Positions 25,855-34,351 of a DNA stretch of 40,126 nt are shown piece by piece (the first letter of the stretch is position 1; every line of letters starts with the position of its first letter). The position numbers and the translations under genes are program-made. The notes beneath the pieces were generated by a model. That model worked only from the letters and a program-made list of their open reading frames with translations. It did not search any database and was not told the origin of the DNA. Source of the stretch: Novosphingobium sp. (GTDB lineage Bacteria; Pseudomonadota; Alphaproteobacteria; Sphingomonadales; Sphingomonadaceae); assembly GCF_025351285.1 (NCBI RefSeq), contig NZ_JANXWG010000079.1, forward strand, positions 1 through 40,126, in the 5' to 3' direction.

Positions 25855-26928
25855 TTGCTTCGCCACTTCCGCTCATCGCTGATCTTCACCGCTGTGTGCT
25901 TCATCCTGGCCGCCGCCTTCGGCTGGTCGAGCGCACACAGCCTCGTCGGCGTGGCCGAAGTGGTGTGGATCGTGTTCGTGCTGGCCATTCTCGAAGTGTC
26001 GCTGTCGTTCGACAACGCGGTGGTCAACGCCGCGATCCTGCGCACGATGGAGCCGGTGTGGAGCAAGCGCTTCCTCACCTGGGGCATGCTGATTTCGGTG
26101 TTCGGGGTGCGGATCGTGTTTCCGCTGGCAATCGTCGCGATCGCGGCGGGCATCGGGCCGTATCAGGCGCTGGAACTGTCGCTGCGCCATCCCGACCAGT
26201 ACCAAGTGATCGTCAGCGCCGCGCATGTCAGCATCGCGGGTTTCGGCGGCGCATTCCTGCTGATGGTCGGCCTCGGCTTCTTTTTCGACCAGGAAAAGGA
26301 CGTCCACTGGGTTCGCTCGATCGAACATTTCCTCTCGCGCTTCGCCGCGGTCGAAGCGGTCGAGATCGCGCTGGTGCTGATCGTGCTGCTGGTGATCGGC
26401 AACACCTTGCCGCCCGAAGAAGCGCACCGCTTCGTGGTGGCGGGCATGCTCGGCCTGATCAGTTTCGTCGCGATGGAGGGCCTTGGCACGATGCTGAAAG
26501 GGCCGGAAGCGGACGATGCGAGCCATGCTCCCAGCGCCGCCGCCACGACCGCGGCAAAAGCCGGCGTCGGCGCGTTCCTGTACCTCAACCTGCTCGACGC
26601 CACCTTCAGCTTCGACGGCGTGATCGGCGCCTTCGCGCTGTCCAACTCGATGCCGGTGATCGCACTAGGCCTGTCGATCGGCGCGATGTTCGTCCGCTCG
26701 CTCACCACGCTGATGGTCGAACGTGATACGCTCGCGCAGTACCGCTACCTCGAACACGGCGCCTTCTGGGCCATCCTCGCGCTCGGCGTGCTGATGCTGG
26801 TGTCGGCGCGCTACGAAGTGCCCGAAGTGATCACCGGCATGATCGGCGCGGTGGTGATCGGACTGTCGCTGGTGTGGTCGGTACGGTATCGCCGGCGGAA
26901 TGGGATGGAAGCGCTAAATGTGCCTTGA
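25855..26928 (+). CDS. TerC-like DUF475 integral membrane protein
   Basis: The 357-residue protein has about nine membrane helices and the acidic motifs of the TerC/DUF475 group: EVSLSFDNAVVNAAIL in the second helix region, and LDATFSFDGVIGAFALSNSMP in the sixth. These paired Asp-containing helices are thought to move metal ions such as manganese in TerC relatives; the function of DUF475 members is not established. The start is a TTG at 25855, because an in-frame TAA lies at 25849-25851 and the next Met is more than 60 residues inside the fold; ACGGGA eight bases upstream could serve as ribosome site. A weak start codon suggests low expression. Confidence 0.88.
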   Translation: MLRHFRSSLIFTAVCFILAAAFGWSSAHSLVGVAEVVWIVFVLAILEVSLSFDNAVVNAAILRTMEPVWSKRFLTWGMLISVFGVRIVFPLAIVAIAAGIGPYQALELSLRHPDQYQVIVSAAHVSIAGFGGAFLLMVGLGFFFDQEKDVHWVRSIEHFLSRFAAVEAVEIALVLIVLLVIGNTLPPEEAHRFVVAGMLGLISFVAMEGLGTMLKGPEADDASHAPSAAATTAAKAGVGAFLYLNLLDATFSFDGVIGAFALSNSMPVIALGLSIGAMFVRSLTTLMVERDTLAQYRYLEHGAFWAILALGVLMLVSARYEVPEVITGMIGAVVIGLSLVWSVRYRRRNGMEALNVP

Positions 26929-26973
26929 CCCTGATCCACTGGCTAGCCTAGCAGGTCACGAGCCGGCCGCTCC

Positions 26974-27549
26974 TTATGGATAATCGGCATTTTGCGCGCG
27001 ATAGCGTGTAACCGCCACCATCGAGAGATAGTCGACCATTGAAGCCGAAGCCTGCTCAGTCAACCTGACGAAGCGCCGGCGGCGGTCGGATTCATCGTCT
27101 TCTCGAACGACAACTCCCTCGTTTTCCAACACCTCGATCCAACGCAAGGCCGTAGTCGGGGGAACTCCAGAAGCCAAACAGGCCGATGTGATCGAAACAT
27201 CGCGACCAAGCTGTTGCTGCACGAAAAGATCGATCATGATGTTCCATCCAGCATCCTCAAGGACGGTACTTGGAAAATAGGAAGCCCGCATTTTCTTGAT
27301 CGATATTTCCCTTTCAGCAACGTAACGCAGTTGAAATTGGGGAAGGCTGCGCCGTCCCCCGGCAATCAGGTATCTTTCTGGATCATCGGGCGGTGATGGA
27401 CGGGTTTCGAGCGCAAAACTCGCAGCGACCTTGATCGCTGTTTCGATGGCTTTGATGGCAGCAAGAGCCCCATCCAGCCTCGACCTGAAATCGTCCTCCA
27501 CGGCTGCATCGCTGCTCAGAAATCCAGCATTCTTAATCTGCTGAGTCAT
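26974..27549 (-). CDS. Winged-helix (MarR-like) transcriptional regulator
   Basis: The 191-residue product ends in a winged-helix domain: DVSITSACLASGVPPTTALRWIEVLENEGVVVREDDESDRRRR contains the helix-turn-helix and the wing, which is typical of MarR-like regulators of sphingomonads. The N-terminal half has a helical region (AAIKAIETAIKVAAS) and the segment MRASYFPSTVLEDAGWNIMIDLF, a family hallmark. I prefer the ATG at 27549, with AAAGG eight bases upstream; an ATG at 27582 has no ribosome site. Base composition here is more AT-rich than the neighbours, suggesting acquisition by transfer. A palindrome at 27649-27665 lies upstream and may be its operator. Confidence 0.85.
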   Translation of the reverse strand: MTQQIKNAGFLSSDAAVEDDFRSRLDGALAAIKAIETAIKVAASFALETRPSPPDDPERYLIAGGRRSLPQFQLRYVAEREISIKKMRASYFPSTVLEDAGWNIMIDLFVQQQLGRDVSITSACLASGVPPTTALRWIEVLENEGVVVREDDESDRRRRFVRLTEQASASMVDYLSMVAVTRYRAQNADYP

Positions 27550-27648
27550 TCGGATAACCTTTGGTGCGCAGCCATCCGTCATCTCGACAATGGATTTATT
27601 TGCACCTTAAGTTTCTGTGCCAGGAAAGGACACTAGGTAGGATTGCAG

Positions 27649-27665
27649 AATTGATATATTCAATT
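27649..27665. promoter_or_regulatory. Candidate operator palindrome in the divergent regulator / small-ORF promoter
   Basis: AATTGA, TATAT, TCAATT is a perfect 17-base palindrome with a five-base centre, about 100 bases upstream of the regulator start and 146 bases upstream of the small ORF. MarR-type proteins bind AT-rich palindromes of this size next to their own genes. The region also has TTGATA-like promoter elements, but I cannot fix a transcription start. Confidence 0.4.
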
Positions 27666-27811
27666 TGAATGTAGTTCGGATAAACGCGCAAATTACCGGC
27701 GATCGTCCAAAGAGTCATCTTAACACCCGAACCGCATGGATCTGCAAACTGAGTCTTCGCCATTTTGGATCGCTCGCAGATGCAAGCCTCCCAGACACCA
27801 AGGAATAAGTC

Positions 27812-27994
27812 GTGAATCGCAACGCCGACGGCCCGATGGTCGTTCCGTCTTTTCAAACGGACCGCGACGCGATCGACTTTATCGACAATCAGTTGGAACT
27901 GATGATCAGGATCGCCGATGAACGTAAGATCGATCCGAAACTTGGTGTTGCCCTCAGTCGCGCGCTTGATGTGATAACCATCTTGGGTGGCTGA
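27812..27994 (+). CDS. Small hypothetical protein, 60 residues
   Basis: A GTG at 27812 is preceded by AAGGA eight bases upstream, which supports translation. The peptide is acidic and helical (DAIDFIDNQLELMIRIADER, then LGVALSRALDVI), with no membrane segment. I do not recognise it. It is divergent from the winged-helix regulator across a 262-base AT-richer region and lies in the same compositional island, so it could be the regulator's target or partner. A weak 6-base inverted repeat (27995-28018) follows its stop and may act as a terminator. Confidence 0.55.
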   Translation: MNRNADGPMVVPSFQTDRDAIDFIDNQLELMIRIADERKIDPKLGVALSRALDVITILGG

Positions 27995-28044
27995 AACCTG
28001 GTTCATTTTCAACAGGTTAATCGAACAGCACAGCCCGCCCCAAC

Positions 28045-29112
28045 CTACCCCATTACCTCCCCCGCCAGCCTCGGCTTGGGCGCAGGAGTGGCGGAAAAGC
28101 GGGGTGCCGGCGCGGGCATGACCATGCCTTCGTCCTCGACGAAAGTACCGCGCTCCACGTTGTGCGGGTGGCGGGGTGCTTCGGTCAGGCTCAGCACGGG
28201 GGCGAAGCAGATATCGGTGCCGTCCATCAAAGCGCACCATTCGTCGCGCGATTTGGTCAGGAATAGCGCGGTCAGCTTGTCCTTGAGCGCGGGCCAGCCC
28301 GTCGGGTCCATCTGCGCGGCGAAGGCGGGATCGGTGGTCAGTTCGGCCTTTTCCAACAGGATCTTGTAGAATTGTGGTTCGATCGAGCCGATCGAGATCC
28401 ACTTGCCGTCGGCGGTTTCGTACGTGTCGTAGAAGTGCGCGCCCGAATCGAGCAGGTTTACGCCCCTCTCGTCCTTCCACATGCCGTTGCCGAGGAAGCT
28501 GTAGGTCATCGCCGAAAGGATCGCGGCGCCGTCGACCATCGCGCAATCGACGACCTGGCCCCGCCCGGTGGTCCGCGCATTGAGCACCGCAGCCAGCACG
28601 CCGAACGCCATCATCATGCCGCCACCGCCAAAATCACCGACCGCGTTGACCGGGAAACTGGGCTTCTCGCCCTTGCGGCCATACGAATGGAGCGCGCCCG
28701 ACAGCGCGATGTAATTGATGTCGTGGCCCGCCAGCGGCGCCATCGGCCCGTCCTGTCCCCAGCCGGTCATGCGGCCGAACACCAGCCTGGGATTGTCGGC
28801 CAGCAGCTCGTCGGGGCCGAGGCCAAGTCGTTCCATCACGCCGGGGCGGAAGCCTTCGATCACCGCGTCGGCGCTGCGGACCAGCTCGCGGATGCGGGCA
28901 ATCGCGGCGGGGTCCTTCATGTCGAGTTCGAGCCGCGTGCGGTTGCGGTTGAGAATGTCGCGCCCGCCGGCATCACCCACGCGGCCCTTCACGCCGGGGC
29001 GCTCGATACGGATCACTTTCGCGCCGTGATCGGCCAGCATCATGCACGCAAACGGTCCGGGACCGATGCCGGCGAATTCGATGACGGTCAGGCCCTCAAG
29101 CACTCCGGGCAT
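28045..29112 (-). CDS. Alpha-methylacyl-CoA racemase-like CoA-transferase family protein
   Basis: The 355-residue protein belongs to the CaiB/BaiF CoA-transferase family and matches the racemase branch. The three catalytic residues of the mycobacterial alpha-methylacyl-CoA racemase (His126, Asp156, Glu241) have counterparts here, all shifted by four: His130 (LAGHDINY), Asp160 (AVGDFGGGG) and Glu245 (GSIEPQFY). Family segments GIGPGPFACMMLADHGAKVIRIE and VIEGFRPGVMERLGLGPDEL are clear. It probably inverts the configuration of 2-methyl-branched acyl-CoAs before beta-oxidation, for example of isoprenoid or sterol side chains. A CoA-transferase role cannot be excluded. The ATG at 29112 opens the family N-terminus. 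Confidence 0.92.
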   Translation of the reverse strand: MPGVLEGLTVIEFAGIGPGPFACMMLADHGAKVIRIERPGVKGRVGDAGGRDILNRNRTRLELDMKDPAAIARIRELVRSADAVIEGFRPGVMERLGLGPDELLADNPRLVFGRMTGWGQDGPMAPLAGHDINYIALSGALHSYGRKGEKPSFPVNAVGDFGGGGMMMAFGVLAAVLNARTTGRGQVVDCAMVDGAAILSAMTYSFLGNGMWKDERGVNLLDSGAHFYDTYETADGKWISIGSIEPQFYKILLEKAELTTDPAFAAQMDPTGWPALKDKLTALFLTKSRDEWCALMDGTDICFAPVLSLTEAPRHPHNVERGTFVEDEGMVMPAPAPRFSATPAPKPRLAGEVMG

Positions 29113-29137
29113 GCAAACTCTCCCTTTAATCGATCGG

Positions 29138-30709
29138 TTAAGGGAGGGTCATGCCCTTGCGGTTCGGGGCTGTCCAGCCCCCAAGGTCCGGTCCCTTGCT
29201 CGCGGCGACCAGTCGCTGCGCCGGCAGGCTCAGCGGATACTGCGCCAGGAAGCGCGCCAGCGTGGCATCGGCCTCGGCTGTCTGGCCGAGCGCGCGCAGC
29301 GTGAAATCGAGCCGCCGGGCCAGGCCCGGGCTGGCCTGGACCTGCGCAGCGCGGCGATAATCGGCCAGCGCGGCGGCATAGCTGCCCGCCATCGCCTCGA
29401 CATCGCCAACCAGGATATGGGCTTCGGACGCACCCGGGTTGGCTTGCCGCAGGGTCTGGGCAGCCAGGAGCGCGCGGGGGGCGTCGCTGGCGGCAAGCAA
29501 GGCCCGGACAAAGGGCACGACTGCGGCGGCGCTGCGGGGATTTTCAGCCGCGCCGATCGCCAACACTTCGGGCGGTCGACTGGTGGGCAGCGCAATCCAG
29601 CCGGCAAAAGCGGGCGGCAGTGCGCGCGCCAGCACCGGCGCCGCGCGGGCGCGCTGGCCGGTGATCTCGTACCCGCGCGCCACCAGCGTCGCGAGATATG
29701 GCGCGGTTGTCGGGCGGTCTGCAACCGGGCCGAAGCGATCGAGCAACGGCCCCCACCCGGCCTGCTCGGCCATTGCACGCGCCAGCAATTGCGCGCCGTA
29801 GCGGTTGTCGGGCTGGAGCCGCAGCAGCCGGTCGAACTGCTCGACCGCCAGGTTGAGATTGCCCGCGCGGTATTCGAGCACTCCGCCCAGCAGGATCGCC
29901 GCGGGCTGATCGCGCAGCTTCTTGCCGGTGCGCTGGAGGATGCTGCGGGCCAGATCGGTCTGCCCGACCCGCGCGGCCAGCACGGCTTGCAGGTACAGCC
30001 CGCGCGCGTTGCCGGGCGCGGCCAGGTCGAGCCGGCGACAGGCGGCCAGCATGTCGGTGTAACGGCCGAGATCGCCCAGCGTGGCGGCATGTTCGCCAAG
30101 CAGATCGATGTTGCGCGGGGCAAGCTGCAACCCGCGCTCGAACCAAGGCAATGCCGCCAGCAATCCGGTGCGACTGCGTTCGAGCAGGCCCATCACCAGC
30201 ATTGCACGCGGCTCTTTCGGACCGAGTTGAACGGCGCGGACCGCTGCTTCGTAAGCCTGCGCCTGCTCGCCGCCGCGGTAGCGCAATTGCGCGATATCGT
30301 CCCACAGCAGCGGATCATCGGCGATGGTGCGCAACGCTAGGTCGTAAGCCTGCCCGGCTTGCGGCAAGTTGCCGGCGCCGAATTCGAGCCGTCCACGCGC
30401 GCGCCAGCCCACCCCTTCGGTGCCCGGCGCGAAGGTGCCCGGGGCGAGCACGGTCCTCGCTCCGCGCGCATCGCCTTCGTACAGCAGCGCCTGCCCCAGC
30501 CGTGCGCGGACCGCGTCGAGCGGCACCCCGGCCTTGACCGCCGCGCGCAATGCCACCTCGGCCGAAACAGCATCGCCGCGCGCGAAGGCGGACTCGGCCT
30601 TGCGGTTGGCCTCTGCCGCAGGGTCGATCGCGCTGCCGGCAATGCCCGGCCACAGCACCAACGCCGCGCTTAACAAGGCACGGCGCAGCGCTTCAGGCAT
30701 GGAGATCAT
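29138..30709 (-). CDS. Secreted TPR-repeat protein of the prsK-prsR operon
   Basis: The 523-residue product starts with a signal peptide (hydrophobic core ALLSAALVLWPGIAGSA) and then consists mainly of tetratricopeptide-like helix pairs: repeated patterns of Ala, Gly and Leu such as AEVALRAAVKAG, QAGQAYDLALRTIADDPLLW, YEAAVRAVQLGPKEPRAML and AVEQFDRLLRLQPDN. It is probably periplasmic or outer-membrane-facing, acting as a scaffold. It overlaps the end of prsR by 17 bases (start ATG 30709; ATG 30700 is an alternative), so it is translated with the regulators. In XrtA/PEP-CTERM clusters a TPR protein (PrsT) often accompanies prsK and prsR; this one is shorter than the typical PrsT, so I do not give it that symbol. 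Confidence 0.88.
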   Translation of the reverse strand: MISMPEALRRALLSAALVLWPGIAGSAIDPAAEANRKAESAFARGDAVSAEVALRAAVKAGVPLDAVRARLGQALLYEGDARGARTVLAPGTFAPGTEGVGWRARGRLEFGAGNLPQAGQAYDLALRTIADDPLLWDDIAQLRYRGGEQAQAYEAAVRAVQLGPKEPRAMLVMGLLERSRTGLLAALPWFERGLQLAPRNIDLLGEHAATLGDLGRYTDMLAACRRLDLAAPGNARGLYLQAVLAARVGQTDLARSILQRTGKKLRDQPAAILLGGVLEYRAGNLNLAVEQFDRLLRLQPDNRYGAQLLARAMAEQAGWGPLLDRFGPVADRPTTAPYLATLVARGYEITGQRARAAPVLARALPPAFAGWIALPTSRPPEVLAIGAAENPRSAAAVVPFVRALLAASDAPRALLAAQTLRQANPGASEAHILVGDVEAMAGSYAAALADYRRAAQVQASPGLARRLDFTLRALGQTAEADATLARFLAQYPLSLPAQRLVAASKGPDLGGWTAPNRKGMTLP

Positions 30710-32096
30710 ATTGCTTGAGCAGATCGTACAGCGTCGGGCGGCTGATCCCGAGCAGCCGCGCGGTGCCCGAAATGTTGCCTTCGCTGCGCGCCAATGCGTG
30801 TCGGATCACCCGTCGATCGGCAGTCTCGCGAGCGCTTTTGAGGTTGAGCGGGTTTTCGGCATTTTCATCGGGGGCAACCAGATCGAGATCGGCGGCGGTC
30901 AGCAGCTTGCCATCGGCCATCACAACCGCGCGCTTCAACCGGTTTTCGAGTTCGCGCACGTTTCCGGGCCAGGTCCAGGCGTCAATCGCGGCCAGTGCAT
31001 CGGGCGCAAAGCCCTTCACTTGCGGGTTCATTTCGGCCGCGAACCGCGCAAGCAAGCTTTTTGCAAGCAGTGCTGCGTCGCCTGGACGCTGCGCGAGCCC
31101 CGGAATTTTCACGACGATTTCGGCAAGGCGGTAATACAGATCCTCGCGGAACCGCCCATCACCGATCATCGCGTCGAGATCCTGGTGCGTCGCGCAAACG
31201 ATCCGGGTGTCGACCGCGATCGACCGCCGCGATCCGATCCGCTCGATCGTACGCTCCTGCAGAAAGCGCAGCAATTTAACCTGCAACGGCAGCGGAATAT
31301 CGCCCACTTCGTCGAGGAACAGCGTGCCCCCGTGGGCCAGTTCGATCTTGCCCTCGGTGGTCTTGACCGCGCCGGTGAAAGCGCCCTTCTCGTGCCCGAA
31401 CAGCTCGCTTTCGAGGAGGTTTTCCGGGATCGCCGCGCAGTTGATTGCCACGAATGCGCCCCGGTTGCGCGGGCTGGCATCGTGCAGGCCCCGCGCCAGC
31501 AATTCCTTGCCGGTGCCACTGGCGCCCAGCAGCATGACGGAGACATTGGTGCTCGCCACCCGCTCGATCGTGCGCGCCACGCGCACCATTTCGGGCGCCG
31601 CGGTGATCATCCGGCCGAGCACGCGATTGTCCTCACCCGCCTTGTCGGCAAGCCGGCGATTTTCGGCCTCGATCTTCTGGACGTGAAGCGCGCGGCGCAC
31701 GATCAGCCCCAGTTCGTCGATCCGCACCGGCTTCTGATAGAAATCGTAAGCCCCGCGCGCGATCGCCGCCCTTGCGCTTTCGCGTGCACCGTGACCCGAC
31801 GCCACAATCACTTTGGTATCGGGCTTCATCGTCATGATCGCATCGAGCAGGGCCAGCCCTTCGGTCACGCCATCGGGATCGGGCGGCAAACCAAGGTCGA
31901 GCGTAACCACGGCAGGCTCTTCCGAACGCAGCAGCGCCAGCGCCTCGGCGCGATCACCGGCGATGAACACCTCGAAATCATCGTAAGCCCACTTGAGCTG
32001 CGCCTGCAAACCCAGATCATCCTCAACCACCAGCAGCTTGGGCAACGCATGGCCGGGATCGGTTGATGGCTTAGCCGAGACGGCCTGGTTTCGCAT
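30693..32096 (-). CDS. prsR: Sigma-54-dependent response regulator PrsR
   Basis: PrsR is the NtrC-type regulator of PEP-CTERM/exosortase exopolysaccharide genes. The 467-residue protein has a receiver domain (about 20-140; VVEDD, Asp in TLDLGLP, Lys in YQKPVR), a AAA+ sigma-54 activation domain (about 155-385; Walker A GASGTGKE, the sigma-54 contact loop GAFTGAVK, Walker [13 protein letters not shown], and the [10 protein letters not shown] sensor) and a Fis-type helix-turn-helix ([23 protein letters not shown]) at the end. All catalytic motifs are intact. Its ATG overlaps the prsK stop by one base in TAATG, so kinase and regulator are coupled. It should require sigma-54 promoters, none of which I can point to with confidence here. 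Confidence 0.94.
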   Translation of the reverse strand: MRNQAVSAKPSTDPGHALPKLLVVEDDLGLQAQLKWAYDDFEVFIAGDRAEALALLRSEEPAVVTLDLGLPPDPDGVTEGLALLDAIMTMKPDTKVIVASGHGARESARAAIARGAYDFYQKPVRIDELGLIVRRALHVQKIEAENRRLADKAGEDNRVLGRMITAAPEMVRVARTIERVASTNVSVMLLGASGTGKELLARGLHDASPRNRGAFVAINCAAIPENLLESELFGHEKGAFTGAVKTTEGKIELAHGGTLFLDEVGDIPLPLQVKLLRFLQERTIERIGSRRSIAVDTRIVCATHQDLDAMIGDGRFREDLYYRLAEIVVKIPGLAQRPGDAALLAKSLLARFAAEMNPQVKGFAPDALAAIDAWTWPGNVRELENRLKRAVVMADGKLLTAADLDLVAPDENAENPLNLKSARETADRRVIRHALARSEGNISGTARLLGISRPTLYDLLKQYDLHA

Positions 32097-34351
32097 TACG
32101 CAACCTTCCTGTGAAATGGGGCGGGCATCGGCCGATCGCCATCGGTTCGCTGGCCGAGCGCGGCAGCGCTGCTCGCAAGCCCGTCATTCAGCGCCAGCGG
32201 TAGCCGGACGACGAAGCGACTGCCCAGTCCTTCGCGGCTTTCGACTTCGAGCCGCCCGCGCATCGCCTGAACCAGTTCGCGCGATTCGAAGGCACCGATC
32301 CCGAACCCGCCGGGCTTGGTCGAAACGAACGGCTTGAACAGACTGCCGCGCATGAATTCGGCGCTCATCCCGCAGCCGAAATCGATCACTTCGATCACCG
32401 CTTCGAAGCCGATGACGCTTGCCCGAAGCTCGACATCACAGCCCGATTCGCTGGCATCGAGCGCGTTCTGGACGAGATGGCGCAGCACTTGTTCGAGCGT
32501 CTCGGAACTGGCGACGGCAATACACGACGACGGCGCTTCGATCGTGACCCGCGCACCGGGATAGCCGGCCGCCACCCGTTCGAGCAGCGACGCCACCGCC
32601 ACCGGGCCAAGCGCATCGCCAGTGCCGCCACCGGCACCATAGCGCGACAGCCGCGACAGCAGACCGCCCAGCCGTTCGGACGCATTGCGCAGCGTGATCA
32701 GCATATCTGCGCGGAACGCCGGGTTCTCTGCGTGACGTTCGGCATTGTGGGCCAGCAGACCAAGCTGGCTCGCCAGGTTCTTGATATCGTGCATCACGAA
32801 GGCGATGCGGCGGTTGAAATCCTCGAACTGCGCGGCTTCGAGCAGCGCATGCTGGCTGGCGTGCTCGGCCAGATGGCTCGCCAGTTGCCGACCGACCACG
32901 CGCAGCAGATCGAAATCCTCCCAATCGAGCGTACGCGCGAATGAAGGGCGGCCCAGCATGACCACCCCTGCCAGCCGGCCGAAGTGGAGCAGCGGCACGA
33001 TCGCCCAGGCACGTTCTTCATCGATCAGCCACTGCGGGATGATGGCCTTTTCGCCGTTATGGTCGATCCCGGCGCGCACTGCATCGAGATCGACGATGAA
33101 ACCATCACGCTCGAAGAACGCCACGGCTTCGCGCGGCAATACTTGCGCCGGAATGTCGAGCGTGCGCCATTGCCAGCGCGCGGAAACGGTCAGGTGGCCG
33201 CTATCATCCGGCGCGATGAGCACGCCGCAGGGGGCATCGGCGATATCGGCCAGCACCTTGACCACGCGTTCGGGCAAGGCCGGCTCGGTCGGCCCGGCGC
33301 GGCCGATCGTCTCGCTGAACTGCAGCCATTCGGCGCGATAATCGTAACGGTGCTGGAAGAAGTGCTTGGCCACCGTCACCTTGAGCCAGCCGCGCAACCG
33401 TGATGAGGGCAGGAACGCAAGGCACAGCGCGGTCGATCCCAGCGCGAACGCCAGTTGGACGAAGTGCGCCGGCCCTGCTCCCAGCCACGCCAGCGAGCGC
33501 GACGCACCCACCATCACGATCAGGTAAATACCGATCACCAGCAACGACAGCGACTGGAAAGCCACCGCGCGCGAGGGTGAAAGCCGCTGGTTCGATCCCT
33601 GACGCACCACGCCGATCGCCAGCAGGTTGGTAAAGGCCACCAGCGCCACACCGCGCAAGCTCGTCAGTTCGAGCGGGAAGCCCCACCCTTCGTGTCCACT
33701 GCCGAGATAGGCGATCGTGTAGTAATTCAGATCGTACCCCCACAGCAGCGCCAGCGCCGCGCATGTCCAGCGGATCATGCCGCGCGCGGCGCCCATCGCG
33801 CCCACGTAAAGGTTGTGGACCATCACCAGCGCGCCGATCACCACCAGCAGGCGGAACGTCACGATGAGTTGGAGAATGCTGGATTCTGCTTCGGGCAGAG
33901 CGGAAAAGCGCCACGCCAGCAGCAGCAGGGCGGGCTGTAGCAGTTCGAGCAACGCAAGCACTATCAGCATCGGCCGAACCGGAGCCATGCTGGAGTGGCG
34001 TCCGTCGCGCGCGAACAGCGTGTAAGTCACCCCCAGCCAGGCGAGATTGCGCAAGGTCTCGCCGATGCCTGCCACAACCGCGTCGGCGCCCAGGCCGGCG
34101 ACAGAGATGGCCCAGCCGGCGCTGACCCACAGCGCAAGGATTTCCGCGCGGCCATCGCCGCCGACCAGGTTCGATTTGCGGTCGGCAGCTCCGACAGCCG
34201 CGCGCGCGCGACGCTGCATGATCCACACCGCCACCAGCGCGCAGCAGAACGCGGCGCCGGCATTGGCCCAATGCCCGAAGCCGTCCCACCCGATCGGGCT
34301 GGGCAAGCCGCCCCCGGAAAATTCGGCAACGGAGGCCGGAACTGCGCTCAT
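32096..34351 (-). CDS. prsK: XrtA/PEP-CTERM system histidine kinase PrsK
   Basis: PrsK is the sensor partner of PrsR. The 751-residue product has about eight to ten N-terminal membrane helices (about 15-290), a GAF-like soluble region (about 340-500, with VPLLHFGRLAGVVMLG), a phosphotransfer helix with the phospho-acceptor in FVMHDIKNLASQL (His521), and an HATPase_c domain with LRHLVQNALDAS (N box), IDFGCGMS and GGFGIGAFESRELV. The MHDIKN form is characteristic of PrsK. The ATG at 34351 overlaps the upstream transferase stop by ATGA, so the two genes are translationally coupled. The frame is open to 34369 with another ATG. No extracellular ligand can be inferred. Confidence 0.93.
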   Translation of the reverse strand: MSAVPASVAEFSGGGLPSPIGWDGFGHWANAGAAFCCALVAVWIMQRRARAAVGAADRKSNLVGGDGRAEILALWVSAGWAISVAGLGADAVVAGIGETLRNLAWLGVTYTLFARDGRHSSMAPVRPMLIVLALLELLQPALLLLAWRFSALPEAESSILQLIVTFRLLVVIGALVMVHNLYVGAMGAARGMIRWTCAALALLWGYDLNYYTIAYLGSGHEGWGFPLELTSLRGVALVAFTNLLAIGVVRQGSNQRLSPSRAVAFQSLSLLVIGIYLIVMVGASRSLAWLGAGPAHFVQLAFALGSTALCLAFLPSSRLRGWLKVTVAKHFFQHRYDYRAEWLQFSETIGRAGPTEPALPERVVKVLADIADAPCGVLIAPDDSGHLTVSARWQWRTLDIPAQVLPREAVAFFERDGFIVDLDAVRAGIDHNGEKAIIPQWLIDEERAWAIVPLLHFGRLAGVVMLGRPSFARTLDWEDFDLLRVVGRQLASHLAEHASQHALLEAAQFEDFNRRIAFVMHDIKNLASQLGLLAHNAERHAENPAFRADMLITLRNASERLGGLLSRLSRYGAGGGTGDALGPVAVASLLERVAAGYPGARVTIEAPSSCIAVASSETLEQVLRHLVQNALDASESGCDVELRASVIGFEAVIEVIDFGCGMSAEFMRGSLFKPFVSTKPGGFGIGAFESRELVQAMRGRLEVESREGLGSRFVVRLPLALNDGLASSAAALGQRTDGDRPMPAPFHRKVA

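Noticed and set aside
24421..25866. Minus-strand open frame of 481 codons opposite panB
   Set aside because: It is antisense to panB, which has clear catalytic motifs; the translation is shadow-like.
27736..27921. 61-codon plus-strand ORF overlapping the small hypothetical gene
   Set aside because: It lacks a ribosome site and has Arg-rich shadow composition; the overlapping frame starting at 27812 has AAGGA and a plausible protein sequence.
27596..28546. Minus-strand open frame of 316 codons across the regulator-racemase gap
   Set aside because: It runs through AT-richer intergenic DNA and then antiparallel-frame shadow of the CoA-racemase gene; no motif is seen.
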